Below, piece after piece: positions 18,113 to 26,187 of a stretch of 64,000 nt of DNA. The notes under the pieces were generated by a model that saw only the letters and a program-made list of their open reading frames with translations, did not search any database and had not been told where the DNA came from. The stretch is from Maricaulis sp. Lineage in GTDB: Bacteria; Pseudomonadota; Alphaproteobacteria; Caulobacterales; Maricaulaceae. Location: contig NZ_JAEPNI010000001.1 of NCBI RefSeq assembly GCF_017643475.1, positions 1,364,001 through 1,428,000 of the forward strand, read 5' to 3'. The number at the start of each line of letters is the position of its first letter. The first letter of the stretch is position 1. The position numbers and the translations under genes are program-made.

Positions 18113-18564
18113 TGGCGCGCAAGGTCAAGTCTTCCAGTGATTGTCAGCTGGTCGGCGAGAAAGTCGCCGCGCGCCTTATCCTGGAGGCGCGGGAGAGGTT
18201 CAACGATGCCCTGGAAGCTCGGAACATGGCCGCCATAGAGCATGTGCTGAGTCAGGACGCTGTTCTGGTGCCTGGGGATGATGCACAGCTTATCAATGGC
18301 CGCGCGGCCCAGCTGGAAGCTTGGCAGTCAATCTACGAGAATATGGACAGTGTGCGCTATGTGCGCTCGCCAGGACGTATCGAAGTCTCGGAAGACGGGC
18401 ATCTGGCGGCCGAAACAGGCCGCTGGACCGGAGGCTGGACCAGCCAGGGTATGCAGATTTCCTATATGGGTCGGTATTTCGCCAAGTGGCGTCTTGAAGA
18501 GCTGGTCTGGAAAATCGAGGCGGAGACCTTTGTCACCATCAAGCGCACCGGCGGCATGCTCTGA
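18112..18564 (+). CDS. SnoaL/NTF2-like (DUF4440-type) small protein
   Basis: The 150-residue product resembles the SnoaL-like/DUF4440 fold: an N-terminal helix pair (RLILEARERFNDALEARNMAAIEHVLSQ in shorter blocks RERFNDALEARNM and AIEHVLSQDAVLVPGDD), then beta strands ending with YMGRYFAKWRLEELVWKIEA. These cone-shaped domains often bind small ligands or act as simple enzymes; function here is unknown. The ATG overlaps the alaS stop by one base, implying translational coupling to alaS. There is no signal peptide, so it should be cytoplasmic. It converges on the leftward gene starting at 19023. Confidence 0.7.
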   Translation: MARKVKSSSDCQLVGEKVAARLILEARERFNDALEARNMAAIEHVLSQDAVLVPGDDAQLINGRAAQLEAWQSIYENMDSVRYVRSPGRIEVSEDGHLAAETGRWTGGWTSQGMQISYMGRYFAKWRLEELVWKIEAETFVTIKRTGGML

Positions 18565-18570
18565 GCCAGC

Positions 18571-19023
18571 CTAGGGCTCGTTGGCAACCTCTTCGGTATC
18601 CCAGAATTCGCGCCACTGACCGCGGCGCATTTCAAAAAAGCCGGACCGGTTTTCATCGCCCAGACCCGTGACGGACCAGCGGCCCAGAATGACATCGCCA
18701 CCCTGTTCAATCTTGCCCCGATAGATCACCGTGTGGTCGGCGCCTTCGACACCGCTATAGGTTTTGAACAACTGCACGTCCGTGCCATCGCAATGCCCGG
18801 TCCATCCGGCCGGCAACTGCTCTATATCCATGTCCAGGAACGTGTTGGGTTCGATGGAGCTGCCGCTGATCGAGTTGCCGGTCTGCGTGAATTGCACGGA
18901 AAACGGCACCGGCATTTCATAACTCGGATAATGGTACAGACCGGTCCACCGGCCCGTGAGAGGGCGGATACTGGTGGTCGGCTTGTTTTGCCGCAGATAC
19001 TTGAACAAGTGCTGGACTGGCAT
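18571..19023 (-). CDS. Unknown small beta-rich protein
   Basis: The 150-residue product is not recognised. After a basic N-terminus (LFKYLRQNKP) it reads as alternating short beta strands: GRWTGLYHYPSYEMPVPFSV, TQTGNSISGSSIEPNTF, HTVIYRGKIEQGGDVILGRW and FEMRRGQWREFW, with G-x-W motifs that recall a lipocalin- or avidin-like barrel. That fold is a guess. ATG 19023 is the only standard start after the upstream gene ends and has no strong ribosome binding site. It is the last gene of a leftward cluster behind three STAS-like paralogues, so it may belong to their pathway. Confidence 0.5.
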   Translation of the reverse strand: MPVQHLFKYLRQNKPTTSIRPLTGRWTGLYHYPSYEMPVPFSVQFTQTGNSISGSSIEPNTFLDMDIEQLPAGWTGHCDGTDVQLFKTYSGVEGADHTVIYRGKIEQGGDVILGRWSVTGLGDENRSGFFEMRRGQWREFWDTEEVANEP

Positions 19024-19094
19024 GTGTAACGAGTCGCACGAGCGGAGGAGGAAGGCAATGTCCGAGTGCTGAACTCGGGTTTTCGGAGCTATGT

Positions 19095-19499
19095 TCAGGC
19101 GGCATCTTCCGTGTGCCCGCCGATCAGCCATTCACGAGCTTCTGCCTCGCTGGAGAAGGTCCGTTCCTCTCGGCCCAGCACGTCTTCAGCTTTCTTTTCC
19201 CAGTAGTAGAGCAGGGCGCGGGCCATTTCGTCTCCGCAGACAATGGCGGCTCGTCTGGCTTTGCGGTCATGTTGCTCATCGCACAGGCGTACAAACTCTG
19301 CGAATCTCACTGCCATATCAGGGGTGAAGGCCCCCAGGCCCAGGCGCGTCAGGACACTCATGCTCATCAGATCGGGCGCCCAGTCGGGATGCCTGAAACG
19401 CGCAGCATAGCCTTCCCGGAGCGCTTCGAGCGAGGTCTCGCCTCCGATGCGCCAGATGCAGATGCGGTTTTCCGTGTCGATTTCCAATTGAGACAGCAT
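19095..19499 (-). CDS. STAS/SpoIIAA-like small protein, paralogue 1
   Basis: The 134-residue product is related in layout to the next two genes: an N-terminal strand with LEIDTENRICIWRIGGETSL, a helix ending HPDWAPDL, a hydrophobic strand (MSMSVLTRLGLGAF), a helix, a strand AAIVCGDEMARALLY, and the ending EERTFSSEAEAREWL. This beta-alpha pattern with a terminal FxxxxEAxxWL resembles SpoIIAA-like/STAS domains. Such domains usually bind partner proteins or lipids. It is the most diverged of the three; the role is unknown. It lies 67 bases downstream of paralogue 2. Confidence 0.6.
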   Translation of the reverse strand: MLSQLEIDTENRICIWRIGGETSLEALREGYAARFRHPDWAPDLMSMSVLTRLGLGAFTPDMAVRFAEFVRLCDEQHDRKARRAAIVCGDEMARALLYYWEKKAEDVLGREERTFSSEAEAREWLIGGHTEDAA

Positions 19500-19566
19500 G
19501 ATGGCGACCCGAATCTCTCATTTGCGGTCGATGATAACGGCAAGCGCCCCGTCAGCCCCGTTTTTC

Positions 19567-19959
19567 TTATTCGACCCGCCCCAGCCAGACGAGCGCTTCG
19601 TCCATGGTTTCAAATATCGCTTCTTCCGTGACCAGCTCCGGTGCGGATATGTGTTCGTGGAAACTGAGAATTCCCGCTTGCAACTGGCTGTCCATCACGG
19701 TCGCGGCCTTGGATGTGATGCCCTGGCGGTATTGATCATCCAGTGCCTTGAAGCGCTGCACCATGTCCTGGACAGCTTCGGTGGAAAGCTCGGACAGGTC
19801 GATCTTTTCATAAACAAGCAGGTGATCGAAATGCGGAGACCAGTCGGGATGGGTCACGCATTCGCGGTATACGGCCTCGCCGGAGGCTGGCGTGAGCACA
19901 CCTCGAATACGCGAACGCACGAGCCTGTTCGGAATGTCGATCGTCAGATCGTGTTTCAT
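19567..19959 (-). CDS. STAS/SpoIIAA-like small protein, paralogue 2
   Basis: The 130-residue product begins MKHDLTIDIPNRLVRSRIRG and contains HPDWSPHFDHLLVYEKIDLS and a C-terminal IFETMDEALVWLGRVE. It aligns along its full length with the genes on both sides. ATG 19959 is preceded by AGGGGTGACAGGC, a good ribosome binding site; the in-frame GTG at 19968 is less likely. No signal peptide or membrane segment. It lies 34 bases downstream of paralogue 3. Confidence 0.65.
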   Translation of the reverse strand: MKHDLTIDIPNRLVRSRIRGVLTPASGEAVYRECVTHPDWSPHFDHLLVYEKIDLSELSTEAVQDMVQRFKALDDQYRQGITSKAATVMDSQLQAGILSFHEHISAPELVTEEAIFETMDEALVWLGRVE

Positions 19960-19993
19960 GCCTGTCACCCCTAGCCGGGATGGATGACACTAT

Positions 19994-20383
19994 TCAGGAG
20001 TTTAGCCAAGCCAACGCATCCGCTTCATTGTCGAAAACCTGTTCGTCGACGAGCGCATTTTCGGTGAAACTGAGCTTGTGCAGCTCCAGCATCACACGGT
20101 TATTGTCGAGACTGCAGACAAGAGCTGACTTGACCTTATGGGATCGGGTGGCCTGGGTTTGTCGCTGTTTCAGCCAGTCCTGGAGGCGTTTGATGTCATC
20201 AAGCTCGACATTGCCAAGCAGCGCTGTGGGTTCATAGACCAGCATGAGACCGAAACGGTCATTCCACCCGGGATTATCGAGAATGTCCCGGAGACCAGCG
20301 ATCAGCTCATCCACCGTCACCAAGCCGGAGATGCGCAGCGTCGCGACCCTGTTTGCGGTGTCGATATCGAAGACGTATTTCAG
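19994..20383 (-). CDS. STAS/SpoIIAA-like small protein, paralogue 3, probable CTG start
   Basis: From a CTG at 20383 the product (129 residues) would begin (M)KYVFDIDTANRVATLRISG, which lines up residue for residue with the start of paralogue 2 (MKHDLTIDIPNRLVRSRIRG). GGGAGG stands five bases before that CTG. An in-frame TTG at 20437 would add 18 residues with no support from the paralogues and lies next to the icd terminator. The rest matches the family: PGWNDRFGLMLVYEPTALLG and the ending VFDNEADALAWLNS. First gene of the leftward four-gene cluster. Confidence 0.6.
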   Translation of the reverse strand: MKYVFDIDTANRVATLRISGLVTVDELIAGLRDILDNPGWNDRFGLMLVYEPTALLGNVELDDIKRLQDWLKQRQTQATRSHKVKSALVCSLDNNRVMLELHKLSFTENALVDEQVFDNEADALAWLNS

Positions 20384-20456
20384 CTCAGCCTCCCGAATAA
20401 CCCGAAACAAATTTTGCCCGGCAGGCCTGAAAATCAAGTCAAAGCGAGAGCGCTCA

Positions 20457-20490
20457 CAAAAAAGGCGGAGCCGGAGCCCCGCCTTTTAAT
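20457..20490. terminator. Bidirectional terminator downstream of icd
   Basis: AAAAAAGGCGG-AGCCGGAGCC-CCGCCTTTTAATT forms a stem with an A-run on one side and T-run on the other. It lies 17 bases past the icd stop on the leftward strand and separates icd from the STAS-like cluster. Confidence 0.75.
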
Positions 20491-20506
20491 TCATATCCTT
20501 GAACGC

Positions 20507-21730
20507 TTACGCGTCGACAGCCATGGCAGCCTTGAAGTTCTCGTCGACCTTCTCCAGGAAGCCCTCGGTGGAGAGCCAGCCCTGCTTGTCGCCGACGAGG
20601 AGTGCGAGGTCCTTGGTCATGTAACCGCTTTCGACCGTCTTGATGATAGTGTTTTCCAGCGTGTCCGCGAACTTCATGACCTGTTCATTGCCGTCCATAC
20701 GGCCGCGGTGGGAGAGGCCACGCGTCCAGGCAAAGATGGAAGCGATGGAGTTAGTGGACGTCTGCTCGCCACGCTGGTGCTGGCGATAGTGGCGGGTCAC
20801 CGTGCCGTGAGCGGCTTCCGCTTCGACCGTCTTGCCATCCGGGGACATCAGGACGGAGGTCATCAGGCCGAGCGAACCAAAGCCCTGGGCAACGGTGTCG
20901 GACTGAACGTCGCCATCGTAGTTTTTACACGCCCACACAAAACCACCGGACCACTTCATGGCCGCTGCGACCATATCGTCGATCAGACGGTGCTCGTAGG
21001 AAATGCCTTTGGCCTGGAAGGCGTCCTTGAATTCGGCGTCGAAGATGTCCTGGAAGATGTCCTTGAAGCGGCCGTCATAGGCTTTCAGGATCGTGTTCTT
21101 CGTGGACAGGTAGACCGGCCAGCCGCGCTGCAGGCCGTAATTCATGCTGGCGCGAGCAAAGTCCTTGATGCTCTCGTCCAGGTTATACATGCCCATGGCT
21201 ACGCCGGAGCTCGGGAAGTCGAAGACTTCGCGGGTAACCGGCTCGGAACCGTCTTCCGGAACGAAAGTCATGGTCAGCTTGCCCGGCTTGTCGACGAGGA
21301 AGTCGGTGGCGCGGTACTGGTCGCCAAAAGCGTGACGGCCGATGACCATCGGCTGCTGCCAGCCCGGAACCAGGCGCGGAACGTTGGAAATGACGATCGG
21401 CTCGCGGAAGACAACACCGCCCAGGATGTTGCGGATGGTGCCGTTCGGAGAGCGCCACATCTTCTTGAGATCAAACTCTTCAACGCGGGCTTCGTCCGGC
21501 GTGATGGTCGCGCATTTGACGCCAACACCATAATGTTTGATGGCTTCGGCGGCTTCGACGGTGATCTGGTCGTCCGTCTCGTCACGCTTGGTGACAGAGA
21601 GGTCGTAATACTTAAGATCAATGTCGAGATAGGGCAGGATCAGCTTGTCTTTGATCATTTGCCAGATGATGCGAGTCATTTCATCGCCGTCGAGTTCGAC
21701 GACCGGTGTATCGACTTTGATCTTCGCCAT
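20507..21730 (-). CDS. icd: NADP-dependent isocitrate dehydrogenase
   Basis: The TCA-cycle enzyme that converts isocitrate to 2-oxoglutarate with NADP. The 407-residue product starts [20 protein letters not shown] and is of the homodimeric type shared with eukaryotes rather than the E. coli type: it has [38 protein letters not shown] and [20 protein letters not shown], the isocitrate/isopropylmalate dehydrogenase signature region. Length fits. The ATG at 21730 gives the conserved N-terminus; the open frame upstream is not coding. A terminator follows at 20457. Confidence 0.97.
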   Translation of the reverse strand: MAKIKVDTPVVELDGDEMTRIIWQMIKDKLILPYLDIDLKYYDLSVTKRDETDDQITVEAAEAIKHYGVGVKCATITPDEARVEEFDLKKMWRSPNGTIRNILGGVVFREPIVISNVPRLVPGWQQPMVIGRHAFGDQYRATDFLVDKPGKLTMTFVPEDGSEPVTREVFDFPSSGVAMGMYNLDESIKDFARASMNYGLQRGWPVYLSTKNTILKAYDGRFKDIFQDIFDAEFKDAFQAKGISYEHRLIDDMVAAAMKWSGGFVWACKNYDGDVQSDTVAQGFGSLGLMTSVLMSPDGKTVEAEAAHGTVTRHYRQHQRGEQTSTNSIASIFAWTRGLSHRGRMDGNEQVMKFADTLENTIIKTVESGYMTKDLALLVGDKQGWLSTEGFLEKVDENFKAAMAVDA

Positions 21731-21836
21731 GGTGTTCTGCTTTCTTTTCGGACGGATGGAATAGGCGCTAGAAGGCACCCAGAGAGATTTGCGCGCTCTC
21801 TAGCATTGGCGCGCGAGAAGGTGAAGAGGCGGCTCC

Positions 21837-22586
21837 ATGAGTGCTGACAGACAAACCCCGGCCATTATCCTCCATTCGCCGCAGATGGGCGAGAATATCG
21901 GCGCTGCAGCGCGTGTGATGGGCAATTTCGGATTACCCGACCTACGCGTTATTGATCCGCGCGATGGCTGGCCGAATGACAAGGCGTTTTCCATGGCAGC
22001 CGGGTCGCCGGTGCTCAATGCGGCGAAAGTCGTGACGGACATGGCTGAGGCTTCGGCCGATCTGACGCGGATCTATGCCACAACGGCGCGTCCGCGCGGC
22101 ATGGAGAAGCCGGTGCTGACCGCCCGCCAGGCCATGGCGGAGATTCGTCAGGCCCAGGCTGCTGGCGAAAAGGTGGGTGTTCTGTTCGGGGCTGAGAAGT
22201 CCGGCCTGCCCAATGAGGCCGTGGCTATGGCGGATGCCATCATTACGCTGCCGGTGGATCGCAGCTTCTCCTCTCTTAACCTCGCCCAGACCGTCGCCGT
22301 GATCGCCTATGAGTGGACGGCAGAGGAGGGCGCGCCCACTGAATTCGAGGCGGTTTCCGATCCGGCCAGTCGTGAAGACCTGGAGCGCATGTTCGTGCAT
22401 TTCGAGGAGGAGCTCGACCGCGCCGGTTTCTTCTACCCGCCTGAGAAAACGGCTCTGATGACGCAGAATCTGCGCAGCGCCTTTGTTCGCGGCCGCTGGA
22501 CGGCGCAGGAAGTGCGGACATTCAGAGGGGCCGTGAAAGCGCTCGCCATCGGCCGGGGCAAGGCACGCATCCAGCGCGAGGACTGA
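21837..22586 (+). CDS. TrmJ-like SPOUT RNA methyltransferase
   Basis: The 249-residue product is a SpoU/TrmH-type methyltransferase with the knotted SAM site: motif 1 ILHSPQMGENIGAAARVMGN, motif 2 KVGVLFGAEKSGLPNEAVA, motif 3 ITLPVDRSFSSLNLAQTVAV. Layout and the C-terminal helical tail (FYPPEKTALMTQNLRSAF, then RTFRGAVKAL) match TrmJ, which 2'-O-methylates position 32 of tRNAs. Target specificity is inferred from family resemblance. It faces rightward from icd (106-base gap with both promoters) and its stop abuts the stop of the convergent SGNH-like gene. Confidence 0.85.
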   Translation: MSADRQTPAIILHSPQMGENIGAAARVMGNFGLPDLRVIDPRDGWPNDKAFSMAAGSPVLNAAKVVTDMAEASADLTRIYATTARPRGMEKPVLTARQAMAEIRQAQAAGEKVGVLFGAEKSGLPNEAVAMADAIITLPVDRSFSSLNLAQTVAVIAYEWTAEEGAPTEFEAVSDPASREDLERMFVHFEEELDRAGFFYPPEKTALMTQNLRSAFVRGRWTAQEVRTFRGAVKALAIGRGKARIQRED

Positions 22587-23816
22587 TCAATTCGCGTTTT
22601 CGCGCTCGATGCGTTCGACGGCAGAATTCAGGGACGTCCACTGACTGGGGGTCAGGAAAATGCTGGGCTGGGCTTCCGGAGACGGCGGGTTGGCATCCAG
22701 CGCATCAAATCGGCCATTGAGATACTGTACCCAAGGGTCATCAGTCTGGCTCAGCCAGGCCTCGCGCCGCGCATGTAATCCGGCGATAACCTCGTCGACC
22801 GTTTCAGTGGTAAAGCGCTCTCCAAAATCCTGCTCGGGCGCGCCGTTTTCCAGCGGCGTTCCGGTCAGCCAATTCATGATGCTTTCGCCCACAATATCCC
22901 GGTAGTGCGAAGGTTCATGGAACCAGGGATTGGGATTCTCGCCGGTTTCATCAGGCGGTGGTGTTGTTGAAATCGGACGGAAGCCGGCAAAATCCCAGAC
23001 GCTTAGTGCGCCTGCATCAAAACAAGCATTATCCGGGCGCGGGAGGTGGTCACGTGCATCTGCCGCCGCGGCCAGATCGCGCCGCATGATCTCCTCGACA
23101 TAACCGGAACCGGCCCGCTGCGTTGCTTCCTCCTGCCAGCCATGGCGAGGATGAATGAAGACCGCAACCTGCTTGTCCGCGGCCAGCAACGCATCGATAC
23201 CTCGGAAAAGGAACTCGATACGGTCCTGATTGTACTCGAAATTCAGATAGTAACGGTATCGCTTGTCGACTTCCTCATCGAATTCGGCGCGCATCAGATC
23301 TTCGCGGTAGGCATTGACCCAGGCGGTGTCCTCACCACCTGTCATATTGTCGATGAAGGTCTGCAATGCGCGGGCAAACGCATGCGGCGCCAGGGCCGTT
23401 CGGGTCAGTGACGCTGCGCGGCTACCGCCGTCGAATGTGGTCAACCAATAGGTCGCCTTGGCCAGGGTGTCGGTGCCGAACTCGCGACTGTCGATACCAA
23501 TGATGACGCACTGAATATTTTCGTTTTCGGCCGCAAGCAGGCTTGCACGGGAGAGTTCAAAAGCGCTGGTGCCGGAAATACCCATATTGGCAAAACCGCC
23601 ATCCCAGTAGGACAGTTCATCGGGGAAGCCGTCAACGATGCGTGAGCTTCCCATGGCGATGGTGCCGGCCTGGGTCGACATGATTTCGTGCGAGGTCGCA
23701 ATGCGATAGCCATCTTCGTGCGCGCGGCTCTTGCGGGCATTGATGCCCTCGATCAGAGGCGCACCGCTGACACCATAAGGGTCGATGAACAGCACAAACC
23801 CGCCCCAGCCGATCAA
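22587..23816 (-). CDS. SGNH-hydrolase-like partner of the MBOAT acyltransferase
   Basis: The 409-residue frame from TTG 23816 contains MGSSRIVDGF (an SGNH block I-like GSSR) and GISGTSAFELS, then VIIGIDSREFGTD and a late FHEPSHYRDIVGE, the DxxHY/HYR-type region of AlgJ/AlgX-like proteins. These are typical partners of MBOAT proteins in polysaccharide O-acetylation. The true N-terminus is probably further upstream: the frame is open back to about 23892 and encodes RYARAFAITLAAWLIGWGGF, a full membrane anchor that the TTG start would cut. No ATG is available; an ATT with GGAG seven bases before it, or a CTG, are possible. It overlaps or abuts the MBOAT gene, so they form one unit. Confidence 0.7.
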   Translation of the reverse strand: MIGWGGFVLFIDPYGVSGAPLIEGINARKSRAHEDGYRIATSHEIMSTQAGTIAMGSSRIVDGFPDELSYWDGGFANMGISGTSAFELSRASLLAAENENIQCVIIGIDSREFGTDTLAKATYWLTTFDGGSRAASLTRTALAPHAFARALQTFIDNMTGGEDTAWVNAYREDLMRAEFDEEVDKRYRYYLNFEYNQDRIEFLFRGIDALLAADKQVAVFIHPRHGWQEEATQRAGSGYVEEIMRRDLAAAADARDHLPRPDNACFDAGALSVWDFAGFRPISTTPPPDETGENPNPWFHEPSHYRDIVGESIMNWLTGTPLENGAPEQDFGERFTTETVDEVIAGLHARREAWLSQTDDPWVQYLNGRFDALDANPPSPEAQPSIFLTPSQWTSLNSAVERIERENAN

Positions 23817-23874
23817 CCAGGCTGCGAGAGTGATCGCGAAGGCCCTTGCGTAACGCGTCAGGCGCGAGGTGTCG

Positions 23875-25323
23875 CTAGAACTGGTAATAGATGAACTCCG
23901 CTACGGTCCAGGAATTGATGATGGCGATGAAAAACAGGCTGGCAAGGCCAATCGCTGTGCCGATCCCCGGCTTCCAGCGCGAACCTTTCTGAAGGTCCGA
24001 TTGCAGGCCTTCCAGCGTGCGCGGATCGAGCGCATTCTGGAACAGGGAAATCGTATCGGGCAGGCGCCAGATGATGAGCAGCGACAAGGCTGCGCCGATA
24101 AAGGGTTCATCATTGGTCAGAGGGCCAAAGCCGTTCAGATAGACCATGGCGGACAGCATCTCGCCGGCGGCCGCGAAGTTCTCGGCTCGGAAAAACACCC
24201 AGGCAACCGTCACGAACAGGAAGGTCAGGATGGGCGAAATCCACTTGAAGCCCGGGGCGAACAGGCCGTCGGGTCTGACCCGGTTCAGCCAGTGACACCA
24301 CGCGAGGGCGAGGCCATGAATGCCGCCCCAGACTACAAACGTCCAGGCGGCACCGTGCCACAATCCACCGAGCAGCATGACCAGGGCCACATTCACGCCA
24401 AGACGGAACTGGCCGTGCCGGTTACCGCCCAGCGGGATGTAGAGATAGTCGCGCAGAAAGCGCGACAGGGTGATGTGCCAACGGTGCCAGAAATCGACAA
24501 TGGAACGCGCGCGATAGGGGGCGTTGAAGTTTGCCGGCAGATGGAAGCCGAACATGCGTGCCAGGCCGAGCGCCATGTCGGAATAGCCGGAGAAGTCGAA
24601 GAAAATCTGGAAGGAATAGCTCAGAGCCGAGGCCCAGGCCTCAAGGAAGCCAACGGTCGCGCCATCGGCAGCCGCGTCGAACGCGGAGGAGGCGTAGGGC
24701 TCCAGATTGTCCGCAAGGAGCACTTTCTTGGCGAGGCCGATGGCGAATATTGATGCGCCCACTCCCAGATTGTCTGCCAGATTGTCTTTTCGCTCGGTGT
24801 CCGCAAATTGGTCACTGATCTGGCTGTGCCGAACAATCGGGCCGGCAATCAGTTGCGGGAAGAAGGCGACAAACAGGGTCTGGTTCAGCCATGCGCCCGG
24901 TTCGGTCTGCTTGCGTGAGACATCGACCAGATAGCTGATCTGCTGGAAGGTGAAGAAGGAGATCGCCAAAGGCAGGGGGAGTCCCTGCAGCGGAATTTCC
25001 GCCCCGGTGATCGTGTTCACATTGCCAATCGCAAAGTCGAGATATTTGAAAACACCGATCAGCGCCAGGTTGAAGACGATCCCGCCGGTCAGCCAATGCT
25101 TGTTGCGCTGCTTGGCAATCTCGATCGCCAGAAACTGGTTGATGATGATCGATGCGCCGAGGATTCCGAGGTAGATCGGGTTCCACCACCCGTAGAAAAC
25201 GAGGGAGGCGACGGTAAGCACGAAAAGCGCGGCCCGGTGACTCACCTGGCGTCGGACCAGATAATAGAGCGCGAGCGTCGCTGGTAATAAAATGAATAAG
25301 AATTCCAGCGAGTTAAATAGCAC
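23875..25323 (-). CDS. MBOAT-family O-acyltransferase (AlgI-like)
   Basis: The 482-residue product is a multi-pass membrane protein of the MBOAT family that moves acyl groups, usually acetyl, across the membrane onto a polysaccharide or other envelope glycan. Features: about ten hydrophobic segments, the conserved FNSLEFLFILLPATLALYYL start, SFFTFQQISYLVDVSR, FFDFSGYSDMALGLARMFGF, the block SIVDFWHRWHITLSRFLRDY, and GGLWHGAAWTFVVWGGIHG with the likely catalytic His. I start at GTG 25323, preceded by AGGGACAGGGG. The SGNH-like gene follows directly. A decayed partial copy of this gene lies at 25905-26075. The acceptor is unknown. Confidence 0.9.
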   Translation of the reverse strand: MLFNSLEFLFILLPATLALYYLVRRQVSHRAALFVLTVASLVFYGWWNPIYLGILGASIIINQFLAIEIAKQRNKHWLTGGIVFNLALIGVFKYLDFAIGNVNTITGAEIPLQGLPLPLAISFFTFQQISYLVDVSRKQTEPGAWLNQTLFVAFFPQLIAGPIVRHSQISDQFADTERKDNLADNLGVGASIFAIGLAKKVLLADNLEPYASSAFDAAADGATVGFLEAWASALSYSFQIFFDFSGYSDMALGLARMFGFHLPANFNAPYRARSIVDFWHRWHITLSRFLRDYLYIPLGGNRHGQFRLGVNVALVMLLGGLWHGAAWTFVVWGGIHGLALAWCHWLNRVRPDGLFAPGFKWISPILTFLFVTVAWVFFRAENFAAAGEMLSAMVYLNGFGPLTNDEPFIGAALSLLIIWRLPDTISLFQNALDPRTLEGLQSDLQKGSRWKPGIGTAIGLASLFFIAIINSWTVAEFIYYQF

Positions 25324-25501
25324 GCCTACCCCTGTCCCTGCGAGTTTTACCTGCCTTGTCGATGCTATAGACGGACGGGCAATGACTGACAAGTAGGAGC
25401 GCGCACAGCGCGAATTCCGACCTTGAAACAGTTCCTTGGAGCGAATTGGTCGGCGTGATGCAACCAAACCTTAGGGTTTTTCTGTTTCAGTGATCACCGG
25501 G

Positions 25502-25768
25502 ATGGATAACCGGGTTAAAATAGTGACTGACGCGCCGCACACATACGACACTGCCAAAATGGCCGAGTTTGTTTCGCGACTTGCTGCGGAAGGCGTGCAT
25601 GCCAGCGATGCCATGTTGGCGATCTCTTCCCAGTTTGCGCTCGGCGTGGCGGACTCCCGTGAAATCGTCGAGGCCAGCGCCCATTGGGAAGCCGAGCTGG
25701 CCCAGTCCGCAGTGCTCACGGACCTGTTCCTGAACCTGCTGGCCGAGGGCGACAGCGACGCGGCCTGA
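25502..25768 (+). CDS. Small unknown protein
   Basis: The 88-residue product is not recognised. It begins MDNRVKIVTDAPHTYDTAKM and is mostly helical, with FVSRLAAEGVHASDAMLAIS and a C-terminal VLTDLFLNLLAEGD. No signal peptide or membrane segment. GTG 25490 is an alternative start four codons earlier; neither start has a strong ribosome binding site. Codon use fits a real gene, and it diverges from the MBOAT gene across about 180 bases. Confidence 0.5.
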   Translation: MDNRVKIVTDAPHTYDTAKMAEFVSRLAAEGVHASDAMLAISSQFALGVADSREIVEASAHWEAELAQSAVLTDLFLNLLAEGDSDAA

Positions 25769-25904
25769 GCAATGCCTGATGCGCTGATCTCCCGGTCTTT
25801 TCGGATTGTATGGGATAGCTCCCCGCATAGAGCGGACGTATCTTGCTCGATTTTCTCATCGGTTTTGGCTTAATTATGAGCCTGTTTATGCCGGTCGCAC
25901 AGAT

Positions 25905-26075
25905 GCGAGCCTAGGCCGCGCATTTTTTCAAGTGCGCGATTGTGTCGGGCAGGCGCTAGATGATCAGCAAGCCGGTGACTTACCGATGATGGAGGTTTCA
26001 TTGGCTCGCAAGTCGGAGCCATAGCGATGGAGCGTAGACGCGAGACATCCACGAGATGGCTGATCTGCTTATCTG
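25905..26075 (-). pseudogene. Decayed fragment of an MBOAT acyltransferase gene
   Basis: Two stretches match the intact MBOAT gene at 23875-25323. About 25930-26002 matches 24045-24118 (shared blocks TCGGGCAGGCGC, AGATGAT, GTTTCATTGG against GTTCATTGG). About 26038-26067 matches 24905-24945 (GAGACATC, GCTGATCTGCT). Order and orientation are the same, with about 770 bases missing between them. The second part still reads KQISHLVDVSR on the minus strand, against QQISYLVDVSR in the intact protein. There are substitutions and stops, so this is a remnant of a second copy. The rest of 25769-26187 holds no gene I can support. Confidence 0.7.
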
Positions 26076-26187
26076 CCCTATAAATTAGGGGCATCAATAC
26101 CGGATTCAGAAAAAGGGTTTTCTTGGGGGCGAGCAGCAGCTGAGGTCCGAAAAAAAAACGCGGAGAGGTGTAAAAAGTACGCGGGTA

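Noticed and set aside
20138-21847. Long rightward frame opposite icd and the STAS-like gene
   Set aside because: Runs through two leftward genes and the terminator between them; no domain signal.
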